From the NCBI GenBank assembly GCA_021784595.1, contig JAJYHT010000061.1, positions 26,063-90,062 on the forward strand: a stretch of 64,000 nucleotides of DNA, read 5' to 3'. Positions within the stretch are counted from its first letter, which is position 1. Each line of letters starts with the position of its first letter. Of the stretch, positions 8,899-18,135 are shown in pieces. The translations under genes were made by a program, and so were the position numbers. The notes under the pieces are model-generated. The model was not told the origin of the DNA. It worked only from the letters and a program-made list of their open reading frames with translations, and searched no databases. The DNA comes from Bacillota bacterium (GTDB taxonomy: Bacteria; Bacillota; Sulfobacillia; Sulfobacillales; Sulfobacillaceae).

Positions 8899-11454
8899 TC
8901 ACCAAGTCCGCTCCCATTTGACCATGTTTTCCCAGTTGTCTCCTATTTTGAACTCCACCACTAAGGGCACCTTCAAACTTAGAGCATGCACCATGTGATT
9001 TTCCGCTTCTTGGGACAAAATCTCGACTTCGCTTGGTTCCGCGTCCCAAATTAGTTCATCGTGCACTTGCAGCACCATGCGGCTCTTCAATTGGCGTTCG
9101 TCAGCGACATTCTGAATGCGGATCATAGCCACTTTGATCAAGTCTGCCGCACTGCCTTGAATTACTGTGTTCATAGCCATTCGCTCCGCATACTGCCTTT
9201 TGGCCCGGTTGGCTGCATGAATGTCTGGCAATGGACGAATCCGGCCCATGATAGTGGATACTTGACCTGTTTGCCGAGCTTGTTGGATGATTCCCTCAAA
9301 GTACTCTTTCAGCCGGGGATAACGGGCAAAATATTTGGCGATGTATTCTTTAGCCTCGGCCCGCGATACTCCGGTGTCGCGCGCCAAACCAAAATCGGAA
9401 ATGCCATAGACAATTCCAAAATTTACTGCCTTAGCCCGATTGCGCCAGACGGCATCGACTTGATCAATCGGCAAACCAAAAATTTCGGCCGCAGTACGTT
9501 GGTGAATATCTTCTCCCCGTACAAACGCCGCAATCAGATTTTCGTCACCTGACAAATGGGCCAACATTCGCAACTCAATTTGGGAATAGTCAGCCGCCAA
9601 TAAGCGGTGGCCCTGAGATGGGATGAATACCGCTCGCACCTGCCGACCCAAAGGCAGACGAACCGGGATGTTTTGCAGATTTGGGTCGCTCGAGGAGAGT
9701 CGCCCGGTTGCGGCAACCGTCTGGTGAAAGGTCGTATGGACACGACCATCTTTGGCAATCAACGGCAATAGGCCATCAACGTATGTCCCTTGAATTTTCA
9801 TGTGCTGGCGGTATAAGAGCACCTTATCCACCAAGGGATGCAATGGCGCCAACTCTTCGAGTGTTTCCGCATCCGTGGAGTATCCGGTTTTGGTTTTTTT
9901 CAACGTTGGCAAGTTTAATTTGTTGAATAGGATGTCGCCCAGTTGAGAAGGGGAATTAATGTTAAAGGTCGTGCCAGCCAACTGATAAATTTCGTCTTGC
10001 AATGACAAAATGGCCTCTTTCAACTGTCGGCCCAAGTCGCGCAATCGGTCAGCATCCACGTTGATTCCCGTAGCTTCCATGCGAGCCAACACAACAATCA
10101 AGGGGACCTCCACATTCCGATACAAAGGTCGCAGTTGTTTTTCCTCGATCGATTGGCTTTGCTCCTGAATCAAGACTTCTATTAAAGGGAGCACGTGTTC
10201 GGGACTGCTGGACATCGAATAGCCATGGAGGGCGGCTATATCGTAAAGGTCATATCGCGATAATTCGGAGTTGAGCAAATAAGCCTGGATTTTCCCATCT
10301 TCCATAACAGCAGGGGGCTCAAAGCCATGGTTCACGGCATACCGCATCATCTCCTTGCTGCCCCAAGCCCAGACCATCATCGTTTTGGAGATTTCTTCCC
10401 AAGTTGTTGCCATATACTGGCGCAGCACCGGATCCATGATCCATGGTTGATCGTTTTCGTCCATCCAGATCACAAAGGCGCGGTCTTTGATCAACGGAAA
10501 TTGCCCGGCAATAACCATACCGGTTTTCTTTGCTCCTCCTGTGGGCGCAGTCTCTGCCATGGATGAAGGAGTGTCACTGGTGTTCGGATCGGCGCTGGCA
10601 ACCCGACGTCGAAGCGCCACCAATTGGTAGCGATCCAACAATTGGTTGAGCGTGTCGCTGGATTGCAGACGAAATGGTTCCTCCACAGTTGGCCAGGTCA
10701 CCGGGGCGTCGACCACAATAGTGGCCAAATCCCTCGACTGTCGGGCCTCGCTTTCATGGCCCAACAACGCCTTTTTCCACCGAGTATTAGTAATTTGTCC
10801 TAAATCCCGCAACAAATTTTCCACCGTGCCAAATTGGCCTAATAACGCGAGGGCTGATTTCTGGCCAATACCGGCCACACCGGGAATATTATCAGAGGCA
10901 TCCCCCATCAATCCCTTCAAATCGGGTACCTGCTTAGGCTCTACGCCCATCTTGTTTCGTACCGCCTCCGGTGTCATACGGTCCACGTCGGTTATTCCCG
11001 TACGCGACGTCAAGAGTACTTCAACCCCATCGTCCACCAACTGCAACAGATCCCGGTCTCCCGTCACGATTTTGGTAAGATAGTGCCGCTGACGTCCTAA
11101 TTCAGCCAAAGTGCCGATGACATCATCGGCCTCATAGCCGGGCACCGCCATCACGGGAATCTCCAGTGCCTTTAAGAGATCTTGTACCACGGTTACCTGT
11201 TGCCGAAAATCCTCGGGACTTTCGGGCCGATTAGCCTTGTACTCGGCATACTGCTCATGGCGGAAAGTTTTTGCTGGCGCATCAAACACCACCACCACGC
11301 GGTCTGGGTGTTCCGCTTCCGCCACTTTGAGCAGCATGCTGAAAAATCCATGCACCGCCCCGGTTGGAATGCCCTCGGTAGTCGCCAGGGCAGGCAGTGC
11401 ATGATATGCCCGATATAATAGACTGTGTCCATCGATTAGAAGCTGGGTGGCCAT
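8899..11454 (-). CDS. polA: DNA polymerase I
   Basis: Fills gaps and removes RNA primers. 851 aa from ATG 11454, where AAGGAG lies close upstream and the protein begins MATQLLIDGHSLLYRAYHALP. The 5'-3' exonuclease domain (to ~290) shows YEADDVIGTLA, GDRDLLQLV and LMGDASDNIPGV. The middle domain (~300-470) has no recognisable DxE exonuclease motif, so proofreading is probably absent, as in several thermophilic and Bacillus Pol I enzymes. The polymerase domain has motif A DYSQIELRMLAHLSGD, motif B RNRAKAVNFGIVYG and motif C VLQVHDELIWD. It heads the minus-strand run polA-mutM-63 aa-SBP-coaE-slt-SASP. Confidence 0.97.
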   Translation of the reverse strand: MATQLLIDGHSLLYRAYHALPALATTEGIPTGAVHGFFSMLLKVAEAEHPDRVVVVFDAPAKTFRHEQYAEYKANRPESPEDFRQQVTVVQDLLKALEIPVMAVPGYEADDVIGTLAELGRQRHYLTKIVTGDRDLLQLVDDGVEVLLTSRTGITDVDRMTPEAVRNKMGVEPKQVPDLKGLMGDASDNIPGVAGIGQKSALALLGQFGTVENLLRDLGQITNTRWKKALLGHESEARQSRDLATIVVDAPVTWPTVEEPFRLQSSDTLNQLLDRYQLVALRRRVASADPNTSDTPSSMAETAPTGGAKKTGMVIAGQFPLIKDRAFVIWMDENDQPWIMDPVLRQYMATTWEEISKTMMVWAWGSKEMMRYAVNHGFEPPAVMEDGKIQAYLLNSELSRYDLYDIAALHGYSMSSSPEHVLPLIEVLIQEQSQSIEEKQLRPLYRNVEVPLIVVLARMEATGINVDADRLRDLGRQLKEAILSLQDEIYQLAGTTFNINSPSQLGDILFNKLNLPTLKKTKTGYSTDAETLEELAPLHPLVDKVLLYRQHMKIQGTYVDGLLPLIAKDGRVHTTFHQTVAATGRLSSSDPNLQNIPVRLPLGRQVRAVFIPSQGHRLLAADYSQIELRMLAHLSGDENLIAAFVRGEDIHQRTAAEIFGLPIDQVDAVWRNRAKAVNFGIVYGISDFGLARDTGVSRAEAKEYIAKYFARYPRLKEYFEGIIQQARQTGQVSTIMGRIRPLPDIHAANRAKRQYAERMAMNTVIQGSAADLIKVAMIRIQNVADERQLKSRMVLQVHDELIWDAEPSEVEILSQEAENHMVHALSLKVPLVVEFKIGDNWENMVKWERTW

Positions 11455-11583
11455 CTTTGGGCTCCTTAAATGATATAGTCTATGGTAACAAGATTTGAAC
11501 AGATCAACAAGAAAAGGCAAGAAAACAACCATCATCTTGCAACGGAAGAAAAAAGCCATATTCTTGAGGAGGTTTTTTCCGCA

Positions 11584-12264
11584 ATGCCACAATGGATGTT
11601 CATTCATGGAGCTGCCGCCAACCACCATACTTGGGCGCGCCAACGCCGCCTGCCATGGGAGACCTGGATGCCGGATCTGCCCACCCTAAATTACGTCCCG
11701 CCTCGACACCTGATCGAAAATCTGGCTGATTGGTGTTTAGCGCAACTAAGCGCGCCCACCATTCTGGTGGGCCATTCCATGGGCGGCGCCATCGCCCAGA
11801 CCATGGCTCTAAAACAACCTGACGCCGTGGCAGGCCTGGTGCTGGTAGGGACAGGGCCACAGTTGCCGGTCAACAACCAGTTGCTGGACTTGTTGTCCAA
11901 TGATCCGGCCGCAGCATTAGAAAAAATTGCTCGTTGGTCAGTCAGTCGCGACGCCGACCCTAAATTGTTGCAAGTTAGCATCGAGATGGCGCAAAGCGTG
12001 CCTAAAGAACGTGCGTTGCAAGAATTCACCGCGTGCCAGTTCTTTGATGTCCGCCATCAATTGCACCGCGTTACCTGCCCCGTATCTTTAATTCGCGGCA
12101 CTGAGGATAAAATGACGCCCTTAGCGTTATCCAATGAATTCTTGACCATATGGCCCAATTTGCCGGTCTTTGAGATTGCTGGCGCCGGCCATTTGATGAT
12201 GTTGGAACAGCCTGAAAAATTCAACGACATTTTGGGCGCCATAAGGACAACTTTGGGACAGTGA
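11584..12264 (+). CDS. Alpha/beta hydrolase
   Basis: 226 aa. Canonical hydrolase fold: FIHGAAANHHTW oxyanion segment, nucleophile elbow LVGHSMGGAIAQ (Ser about residue 66), acid in RGTEDKMTP and His in GAGHLMMLEQP near the C-terminus. GGAGG lies 11 bases upstream of ATG 11584; the longer frame back to 11482 has no ribosome site and an unlikely composition. It is divergent from polA. Substrate unknown; similar small enzymes are esterases or MenH-like lyases. Confidence 0.8.
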   Translation: MPQWMFIHGAAANHHTWARQRRLPWETWMPDLPTLNYVPPRHLIENLADWCLAQLSAPTILVGHSMGGAIAQTMALKQPDAVAGLVLVGTGPQLPVNNQLLDLLSNDPAAALEKIARWSVSRDADPKLLQVSIEMAQSVPKERALQEFTACQFFDVRHQLHRVTCPVSLIRGTEDKMTPLALSNEFLTIWPNLPVFEIAGAGHLMMLEQPEKFNDILGAIRTTLGQ

Positions 12265-12441
12265 GATCGCGCTAGCCGGGACATAAGAACACGGGTGCAT
12301 CCAAGCACCGGATCCGACCGTCTTGCGGGATACCCAAGACACCATCAGTGATTATTCAAAAGGTATGGTATGACTTAATTCATCCATGATACGATGAAAT
12401 ACGCGCATCGGTACGTGATTGTTGCGAAAGAAGATGGATAA

Positions 12442-13302
12442 ATGACAAATTCAGAGGATACACGTGCAATTCCCCGCAAATCGGGTTTCCTTTCGGTCGA
12501 CGGCGAGAAATTGTACTATGAAGCGGTTGGCGCGGGTGAACCCGTAGTTTTTTGTCATGGGCTAGGGGGCAACGGCGGTATCTGGTATCAGCAAGTGGCG
12601 GCATTCGCAAGCGACTACCGCGTCGTCGTCTGGGACCAACGGGGCTTCGGCAGATCGACAGACAATGAGCACCGATCTAGCCCAGCGACCGCAGTGCAAG
12701 ATTTGTCTCGCGTGCTCGATCATCTCAGCATTGAGCGAGCCCATCTCATAGGTCAATCGATGGGTGGTTGGGCAGCATTAGGTCTGACGGTACGGGCGCC
12801 TGAACGAGTGCGCTCCCTCGTATTGGCTTCCACAACCGGGGGAATCCCATTGCCACCCGAAATCCTTCGCAGTGTTACACAAGAACCCGCCCCTGAGCGA
12901 CCGCAAACCCAGTTCCTAGGGCAACATCCCGCCCTAGACGAGCGTTTCGTTGAACGAGATCTTGCCCTTTCCTATTTGTACCAAGTACTCGGTAGTTTCG
13001 GCACAGAACGTTCTAATGCCTCCTTGATGGCCGAACTTCTAACCACAACGTATGACCCCGATCGGATCGCCCAGATTGATTGCCCAGTGCTGTTCGTTTT
13101 CGGTGAGAATGATCAGGTTATCCCCGCACCATTGATCAAGGCTTTAGCGGTATCTGTGCGTGGAGCACTGACTGTAGAAATTCCGGGAGCCGGGCATTCT
13201 CCATACTTTGAGTCGGCGTTTACATGGAACGCCATCGTAAGGCGCTTTTTACAGAACCGGACGGTTCCTTCATCAGAATCACTCGTCGATGGGTTGTGGT
13301 AA
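12442..13302 (+). CDS. Alpha/beta hydrolase
   Basis: 286 aa. Begins with an N-terminal strand pair (FLSVDGEKLYYEAVGAGEPVVF), then HGLGG oxyanion segment, VWDQRGFGRS, nucleophile elbow LIGQSMGGWAAL (Ser near 114; the usual His before it is Gln), the acid in FGENDQVIP and His in GAGHSPYFE. A C-terminal ~15 residue tail is unconserved. It resembles 3-oxoadipate enol-lactonase/haloperoxidase-like hydrolases, but no pathway genes lie nearby. The upstream ribosome site is weak. It is not obviously a duplicate of the hydrolase just before it; they share only the fold motifs. Confidence 0.8.
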   Translation: MTNSEDTRAIPRKSGFLSVDGEKLYYEAVGAGEPVVFCHGLGGNGGIWYQQVAAFASDYRVVVWDQRGFGRSTDNEHRSSPATAVQDLSRVLDHLSIERAHLIGQSMGGWAALGLTVRAPERVRSLVLASTTGGIPLPPEILRSVTQEPAPERPQTQFLGQHPALDERFVERDLALSYLYQVLGSFGTERSNASLMAELLTTTYDPDRIAQIDCPVLFVFGENDQVIPAPLIKALAVSVRGALTVEIPGAGHSPYFESAFTWNAIVRRFLQNRTVPSSESLVDGLW

Positions 13303-13487
13303 AATTCACCTGATCGCACACGCATCTAAACATGGATGGGATCTTTCGTGGGAATAAGTCTGCGTCAAATCCGGTATAACAGGGTGCTGCAAGGCGAAAA
13401 TTTGCAAGAAGGAAAAGATTCCCTCTTCAATATGCGCCTAGATTATTAAGAAATGCGAGACGCTATTGGTTCGCAGTCCGCATAATA

Positions 13488-13515
13488 TGAAAAGAGGAGT
13501 CACTTGGACTCCTCT
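13488..13515 (-). terminator. Rho-independent terminator of tRNA-Leu
   Basis: A perfect 9-bp stem (13493-13501 with 13507-13515, 5-base loop) that, read on the minus strand, lies just behind the tRNA 3' end and runs into CTTTTCAT. Confidence 0.75.
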
Positions 13516-13523
13516 CAAACTCT

Positions 13524-13611
13524 TGGTGCCGAAGGCCGGACTTGAACCGGCACGTGGGATCACCACACGCGATTTTGAGTCGCGCGCGTCTGCCTATTCC
13601 GCCACTTCGGC
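13524..13611 (-). tRNA. tRNA-Leu(CAA)
   Basis: Class II tRNA with a long variable arm. Acceptor stem GCCGAAG (13611-13605) pairs with CTTCGGC (13534-13528), discriminator A, encoded CCA end at 13526-13524. Anticodon stem CGCGA/TCGCG with loop CTCAAAA gives anticodon CAA, reading UUG. T-loop GGTTCAAGTCC is canonical. Confidence 0.95.
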
Positions 13612-13684
13612 GCCGACTCGCTTATTATATCAGGTGATGGTGATTGATTCAACACATGTTTTAGCGTTTTGTGAAGGGTCCACC

Positions 13685-13900
13685 TCAAAATTGTGTCGAG
13701 GTTCCCGCGGCCTTGCGAAAATACGTCTCTTGCCCGTGCTTAGGGTCTAACGCGATTTTATGGGCGAGAATCATGACTATGCCCCTTGGACGGGCGTGTT
13801 TCACGCCGTCCAAAAACTTTTGGTTCTTCCGAGAGCGGCTGCCGTACAACCGAGTCAAAAACATGGTGATGATTTCAAGAACATCGTGTGCCCACTTCCC
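13685..13900 (-). pseudogene. IS607-type element remnant (TnpA C-terminus joined to TnpB N-terminus)
   Basis: A 72-codon open stretch with stops at both ends. The first part, DVLEIITMFLTRLYGSRSRK, looks like the C-terminus of an IS607-type serine recombinase TnpA. After a short gap the same frame continues with MILAHKIALDPKHGQETYF, the helix-turn-helix N-terminus of TnpB of the IS607/IS1341 type, and stops after AAGTSTQF where intact proteins continue with the RFAYNWAL-like segment. This is a deletion relic of a mobile element next to a tRNA gene. Family is firm for TnpB, moderate for TnpA. Confidence 0.7.
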
Positions 13901-14157
13901 CTAAAAGGGTATTATCGCGTGATCGCCTAACAAGAAAAGTTTGAATTCATATCACTTATCATGTTTAGCTCCCTACCCTAAAAATTTTCGGGCATTAAGC
14001 GGACTTGTCTCTATGCGTGGTATCCCCAATTACCAACAGCCAGATGTCCCTAAAAACAGTGACTGGGCCATTTCGCTGACCGCGTGGCCAACGCCGCAAA
14101 ATGCTTTAGATTGTGTCGCCGATATAACGAAAGCCAACCATTGCGCATCACATCGGG
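13901..14157. other. Intergenic stretch behind the IS remnant
   Basis: No gene recognised on either strand. A minus-strand run of about 38 codons near 14020-14140 is open but has no start context and no recognisable similarity. Probably degraded element or gene sequence together with 13612-13900. Confidence 0.35.
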
Positions 14158-15249
14158 TCACCCTGTGCCGTCTGTCATGGATACGGCACCCATCTCGACG
14201 TCTTTTCCCGTTGGATTCTTAAGTTTTTGCGGTGCATTGCTGACCATGATCGAAGCGCTCATTACAAAGATCATAGGCAATCCGGAATTAGGATCCGTGC
14301 CCAGGCCTCCCAAAACGCCAAAATCCTGTCCCAACCACCAGGTGATAAACGCCCACAGCATCGACGCAATCGCGATTTGCCGGCCCCCTTTCCACAACCA
14401 GCCAATCCCAAGCACCGCCATAACTATGGTGATAATCCCATTCATCGCATGCGGGTACCGCAATAAAATATTGCCCGTCGCATAGAGTGGTGCAGACACC
14501 CACGATGGTTGAGCCATTTCTGCCATATTAATAGTAGGACCAGCCAATACTCTAGCGGACCAAAAGCCGTTGCCAGGCCACGCTTGTAACATCGCCAAGC
14601 CTAGCCATAGACCACCCACAATCCACCGCATTCGCTTTTGGATGCTGCCAATTCTCCATCGGTTGGGCGACACCAACAGTAGCCAGGCCGCGATACCATA
14701 AAACACCACAGATCCGGGAGTGCCCGTCAGCCATGTATTGTTTCCTGGCACGAAGAGCCCTCCCAGTCCTTCACCCATGACCCACACGATAAGGCTCCAC
14801 CCGATGGAAGCCCATAGGCCCACTCGGCCTAACCGAGTGTCCCGACCCACTAGAATCATCAATCCCAAAAAAATTTGGGCCCACACCGTCATGGTATCCC
14901 AAAAGATAGGGTGCCCCGCCCAAACGATGATGCCGCGTTCCATCAGATTCGCAATGCCTATAGGTTGTCCATTTAAAATAGGCACCAAATAATGGGGCAC
15001 AAATTCACTGCTCATGGCTGGTTGGGCTTGCAGCAGGCCATCCAAAATCCAAAGACCGCCAAAAGCCCCGCGTAAAAGGCGGCGGCCCGGCACTTCATCC
15101 TCCATAACATGACTGATGACTCTATCCTGATGGCGTCTGCGAAGCAAAAACATAAAGACGGCAACAAAAGCGACCGCGAGCAGCTCTTTGAGTAATAACC
15201 CGTAAAACAGGGCCAATATCGCAGCAGTAGGATTATTACTCATGTCCAC
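14158..15249 (-). CDS. Multi-pass membrane protein of unknown function
   Basis: 363 aa with about eight hydrophobic helices (near residues 8-35, 60-75, 105-125, 130-150, 170-195, 205-225, 260-285, 290-345). Conserved-looking features are paired glycines and tryptophans in helices (WILDGLLQAQPAMS, MGEGLGGLF, WPGNGFW) and a cytoplasmic basic loop RRRHQDR. This could be a DoxD-like or uncharacterised redox-associated integral membrane protein, but no definite family motif is seen. GTG 15249 has GGAGG 10 bases upstream; the ATG at 15243 would be 16 away. It stands alone on its strand. Confidence 0.65.
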   Translation of the reverse strand: MDMSNNPTAAILALFYGLLLKELLAVAFVAVFMFLLRRRHQDRVISHVMEDEVPGRRLLRGAFGGLWILDGLLQAQPAMSSEFVPHYLVPILNGQPIGIANLMERGIIVWAGHPIFWDTMTVWAQIFLGLMILVGRDTRLGRVGLWASIGWSLIVWVMGEGLGGLFVPGNNTWLTGTPGSVVFYGIAAWLLLVSPNRWRIGSIQKRMRWIVGGLWLGLAMLQAWPGNGFWSARVLAGPTINMAEMAQPSWVSAPLYATGNILLRYPHAMNGIITIVMAVLGIGWLWKGGRQIAIASMLWAFITWWLGQDFGVLGGLGTDPNSGLPMIFVMSASIMVSNAPQKLKNPTGKDVEMGAVSMTDGTG

Positions 15250-15264
15250 GGGAGCATTACCTCC

Positions 15265-15602
15265 AAACAGTAAAGACTAGGATAACGAGCATTATAAGAG
15301 ACCAGCTGGAGTCCAGCAATGAAAACGCATGCTCTTGCAATGGATTCCCACTATCATCCGGCCCCTGCTTTGCATAGTTTAGCTCACGGACTAAAACCTA
15401 TTCCTGGATCGCAGAATTTTGTTCTCCTCAAGCAGCACTCCTAGAAACGGATCCCGGAGTCTGGCCGTGCAGTGCTGCCGCCAGACCAGACAAAAACGTT
15501 TTTCAAAAATTCCTGAGGGCTGCATGATTGCTTTGTGACATCATGCCCCGATTTCTCGTTAATATAGTAGCGATGGTTTCTCAAGGACTAAGGAGTGGAG
15601 CC
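15265..15602. other. Intergenic region with a hairpin, no gene seen
   Basis: Separates the membrane protein (minus) from the small secreted protein (plus). A 7-bp inverted repeat GTCTGGC/GCCAGAC lies at 15459-15465 and 15480-15486 with a nested GCAG/CTGC, followed by A- and T-rich sequence. It may be part of a leader or a terminator-like structure. No ORF with a ribosome site was found. Confidence 0.35.
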
Positions 15603-15905
15603 ATGACAAGCCGTACCTACTTGCTAGGAGGCATGCTCCTGATGGGGATGTTGGCATTAGGCTCGACAACCTCGCCTAATGGTTGCCCACCGAATGCGAT
15701 TGCCGTGCCGGCTGGGTTTAATCCTGCAACGGCAAGTAACGCCCAATTAGCGAAATATGGGTTCATGCCAAAACCTTATCCCGATCGTGCAGTTCAGCCA
15801 TCCTGGTGGGTGCAAGCGATGGCACATTCCCGCTGTTTCCTGCCCCCTGGTTCCCATCCGGTTCCCGGAGCATCGGACCCGCCGCCTCCCAAGCCTGGAG
15901 CCTGA
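15603..15905 (+). CDS. Small secreted protein resembling the pro-region of G1 peptidases
   Basis: 100 aa. ATG 15603 follows AAGGAGTGGAG. Residues 1-22 form a signal peptide (YLLGGMLLMGMLALGS), after which residues ~38-70 (FNPATASNAQLAKYGFMPKP, then WWVQAMAHS) match the short segment usually found before the catalytic domain of bacterial G1 (eqolisin/A4) glutamic peptidases. The catalytic domain is missing: the protein ends in a proline-rich tail (PDPPPPKPG type). It may be a truncated peptidase gene or a free-standing inhibitor-like pro-region. Two cysteines remain in the mature part. Confidence 0.5.
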   Translation: MTSRTYLLGGMLLMGMLALGSTTSPNGCPPNAIAVPAGFNPATASNAQLAKYGFMPKPYPDRAVQPSWWVQAMAHSRCFLPPGSHPVPGASDPPPPKPGA

Positions 15906-16156
15906 ACCTCACGCGGCACTCCTATTGTACAACCCATAAATCAGGCATATCACCTGTGCCATGTGCTAGAATTTTTTTGTAATGAAGGGTTATCGTTTCC
16001 CTAGCGAAAACCGATAATCCAGATCTTCCTCTCGGATCATCCGGGCTTGTTGCACTCGCAGCGGCCCCTCATCGGAAGGATGGCTTCACATGAGCCCGGT
16101 ACGACGTAATATCGGTCCGTCCCCGGAATTAGGTTTGGTTATGAACCACTTCTGCT

Positions 16157-16489
16157 TCAGACCTTGATTGAAGACACTACGACCCCGGCAATCACCAGCG
16201 CCAATCCCACCCAGCCATACGTCGTGGGAGATTGCCTAGCTAACACCATTATGCCAAATAAAGATGCCGCTACCGCCGCCGCGAACATCACTAGCTGTAT
16301 GGGCAATAAGGGCCAATGATGTTGCTGTGTGGCTCTCATAGCCCAAAGCGGCGCCCCGACGGTGAAAATAAACAGAGGAGATACAATCAACATATACTTC
16401 CACAGTGGCCACGACATGCGTAAAAAAACATAGATCAACACATAAAACACAAACTGCGACAATACTAATAATGTTATAGCCTTATACAC
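16157..16489 (-). CDS. Small four-helix membrane protein, SMR/DMT-like
   Basis: 110 aa with four hydrophobic helices (about 2-22, 32-50, 58-78, 86-105), the size and layout of small multidrug-resistance-type proteins. The defining Glu of SMR helix 1 is absent, so transport of cations by the known mechanism is doubtful. GTG 16489 with AAAGGAG well placed upstream. Single gene, flanked by intergenic sequence; substrate unknown. Confidence 0.55.
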   Translation of the reverse strand: MYKAITLLVLSQFVFYVLIYVFLRMSWPLWKYMLIVSPLFIFTVGAPLWAMRATQQHHWPLLPIQLVMFAAAVAASLFGIMVLARQSPTTYGWVGLALVIAGVVVSSIKV

Positions 16490-16595
16490 TGCGCGCTCCT
16501 TTAGGGGTCAGGTCGACCCGTCGTTTCGTTTGTTGACTCTATACTAACATGCCTGCCAAAGGATTTTTGCCATTGCACAGGAATAGCTTAAGATG

Positions 16596-16635
16596 GAAAA
16601 ATGCCGCGGCAGAGCTTTTAAGGGCTGCCGCGGCA
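16596..16635 (-). terminator. Terminator of glnA
   Basis: A perfect 12-bp GC-rich stem (16601-16612 with 16624-16635, 11-base loop) 18 bases behind the glnA stop, followed on the minus strand by TTTTTCC. Confidence 0.85.
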
Positions 16636-16653
16636 TCGAATGTTCCTAGGGCA

Positions 16654-18069
16654 TTACGCATTAAAATAAAGCTCGAACTCCATCGGATGGGGTCTGAGGT
16701 TGACCGCATCCACTTCATTGGTTCGCTTGTAGTTAATCCAAGTTTGGATAAGATCCTCGCTAAAGACGTTGCCCTCCAACAAAAATTCATGGTCACTCTC
16801 TAGTGCTGCCAAAGACTCTGCGAACGAGCCTGGAACACTGCCTATCTTCGCCAAGTCCTCAGGAGATAATGCGTAAATATTCTTGTCCAGCGGACCAAAC
16901 CCCAATTTCACAGGGTCTAAATTGCGGCGCACGCCATCTAGTCCAGCCATCAAAATCGCAGCAAATGCCAGATACGGGTTGCTGGTGGCGTCCGGTGTGC
17001 GGAATTCAATCCGGCTGGCCACCGACTTGTCGGTTACCGGAATCCGAATGGCAGCTGAGCGATTTCCTCGCGAAAATACAATGTTGACAGGCGCCTCATA
17101 TCCTGGCACTAGACGACGGTACGAATTGGTGGACGGATTGGTGAAGGCCAGCAAAGCCGGCGCATGGATCAGAATACCCGCAATATAACTGAGGGCTAAA
17201 GGTGACATGTGCGCATAGCCTTCTTCTTCATAGAACAGAGGTTTGGAGTCCTTCCACAGCGATTGGTGAACGTGCATTCCGTTGCCATTGTCCCCAAAAA
17301 TGGGCTTAGGCATGAAAGTGACCGTCTTTCCAAAGCTCTGTGCCACGTTGCGCAACACATACTTATACATCATCACAGTGTCTGCCTGCTTGGTCAGGGT
17401 AGAAAAACGCAAGTCAATCTCGCCTTGCCCTCCTGATGCCACTTCGTGATGGTGCATCTCGACGCGAATGCCAACTTTTTGCAATGTCTTTACCATGGCC
17501 GACCGAATGCCATGAGTGGAATCCAATGGAGGCGTGGGAAAATATCCTTCCTTCACACGCAGGGTATGCCCTAATCCACCTTCGCGTCCTGAATTCCAGT
17601 CCCCTTCACCGGAATCGATCGCATACATCGCTTCGTGTCCCCGGTTGACAAATCGAGCCGAGTCAAAAATGAAAAACTCCAACTCCGGACCCCAATAGGA
17701 GACGTCCGCAAGACCGCTGGACTTTAAATATTCCTCGGCATTTTGTGCAATGCGGCGGGGATCGCGCTGATAGTTGACGTGCTGCGGATCGGTGACGTCG
17801 GCGATAATGCTAAGGGTCGGCACCTCAAAAAACGGGTCCACCACAGCTGTCGAAGGATCCGGCATCATAAGCATGTCACTCTCTTCAATGCCCCGAAACC
17901 CTCGCAAACTGGACCCGTCAAACGGCACCCCGCTAGTAAAGGTCTCCTCGTCGATCTCGCTCACTGGCAACGTGACATGATGCCAGGTTCCCGGTAGGTC
18001 TATTAGGTGTATATCAACCATCTCGATGTTCTTCTCACGGATCAAGCGCAAGACGTCTTCAGCTTTCAC
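16654..18069 (-). CDS. glnA: Glutamine synthetase, type I
   Basis: Makes glutamine from glutamate, ammonia and ATP; central nitrogen assimilation. 471 aa. N-terminal beta-grasp VDIHLIDLPGTWHHVTLP, VPFDGSS, metal-site helix YWGPELEFFIFD, ATP loop HVHQSLWKD, NPSTNSYRRLVPGYEAP, and the C-terminal NLRPHPMEFELYFN. The segment KNIYALSPEDLA keeps the Tyr that is adenylylated in beta-type enzymes, so regulation by adenylylation is possible in sequence terms. GTG 18069 is chosen (GAGGAGG 6 bases upstream); an ATG at 18084 lies inside that site. Transcribed alone, with its own promoter and terminator. Confidence 0.96.
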   Translation of the reverse strand: MKAEDVLRLIREKNIEMVDIHLIDLPGTWHHVTLPVSEIDEETFTSGVPFDGSSLRGFRGIEESDMLMMPDPSTAVVDPFFEVPTLSIIADVTDPQHVNYQRDPRRIAQNAEEYLKSSGLADVSYWGPELEFFIFDSARFVNRGHEAMYAIDSGEGDWNSGREGGLGHTLRVKEGYFPTPPLDSTHGIRSAMVKTLQKVGIRVEMHHHEVASGGQGEIDLRFSTLTKQADTVMMYKYVLRNVAQSFGKTVTFMPKPIFGDNGNGMHVHQSLWKDSKPLFYEEEGYAHMSPLALSYIAGILIHAPALLAFTNPSTNSYRRLVPGYEAPVNIVFSRGNRSAAIRIPVTDKSVASRIEFRTPDATSNPYLAFAAILMAGLDGVRRNLDPVKLGFGPLDKNIYALSPEDLAKIGSVPGSFAESLAALESDHEFLLEGNVFSEDLIQTWINYKRTNEVDAVNLRPHPMEFELYFNA

Positions 18070-18135
18070 GCGAATCCTCCTCATGTTTAACAAAATTCGC
18101 CCGGAAGGGCAACTTCTGAGCAAAAACTATCAATA

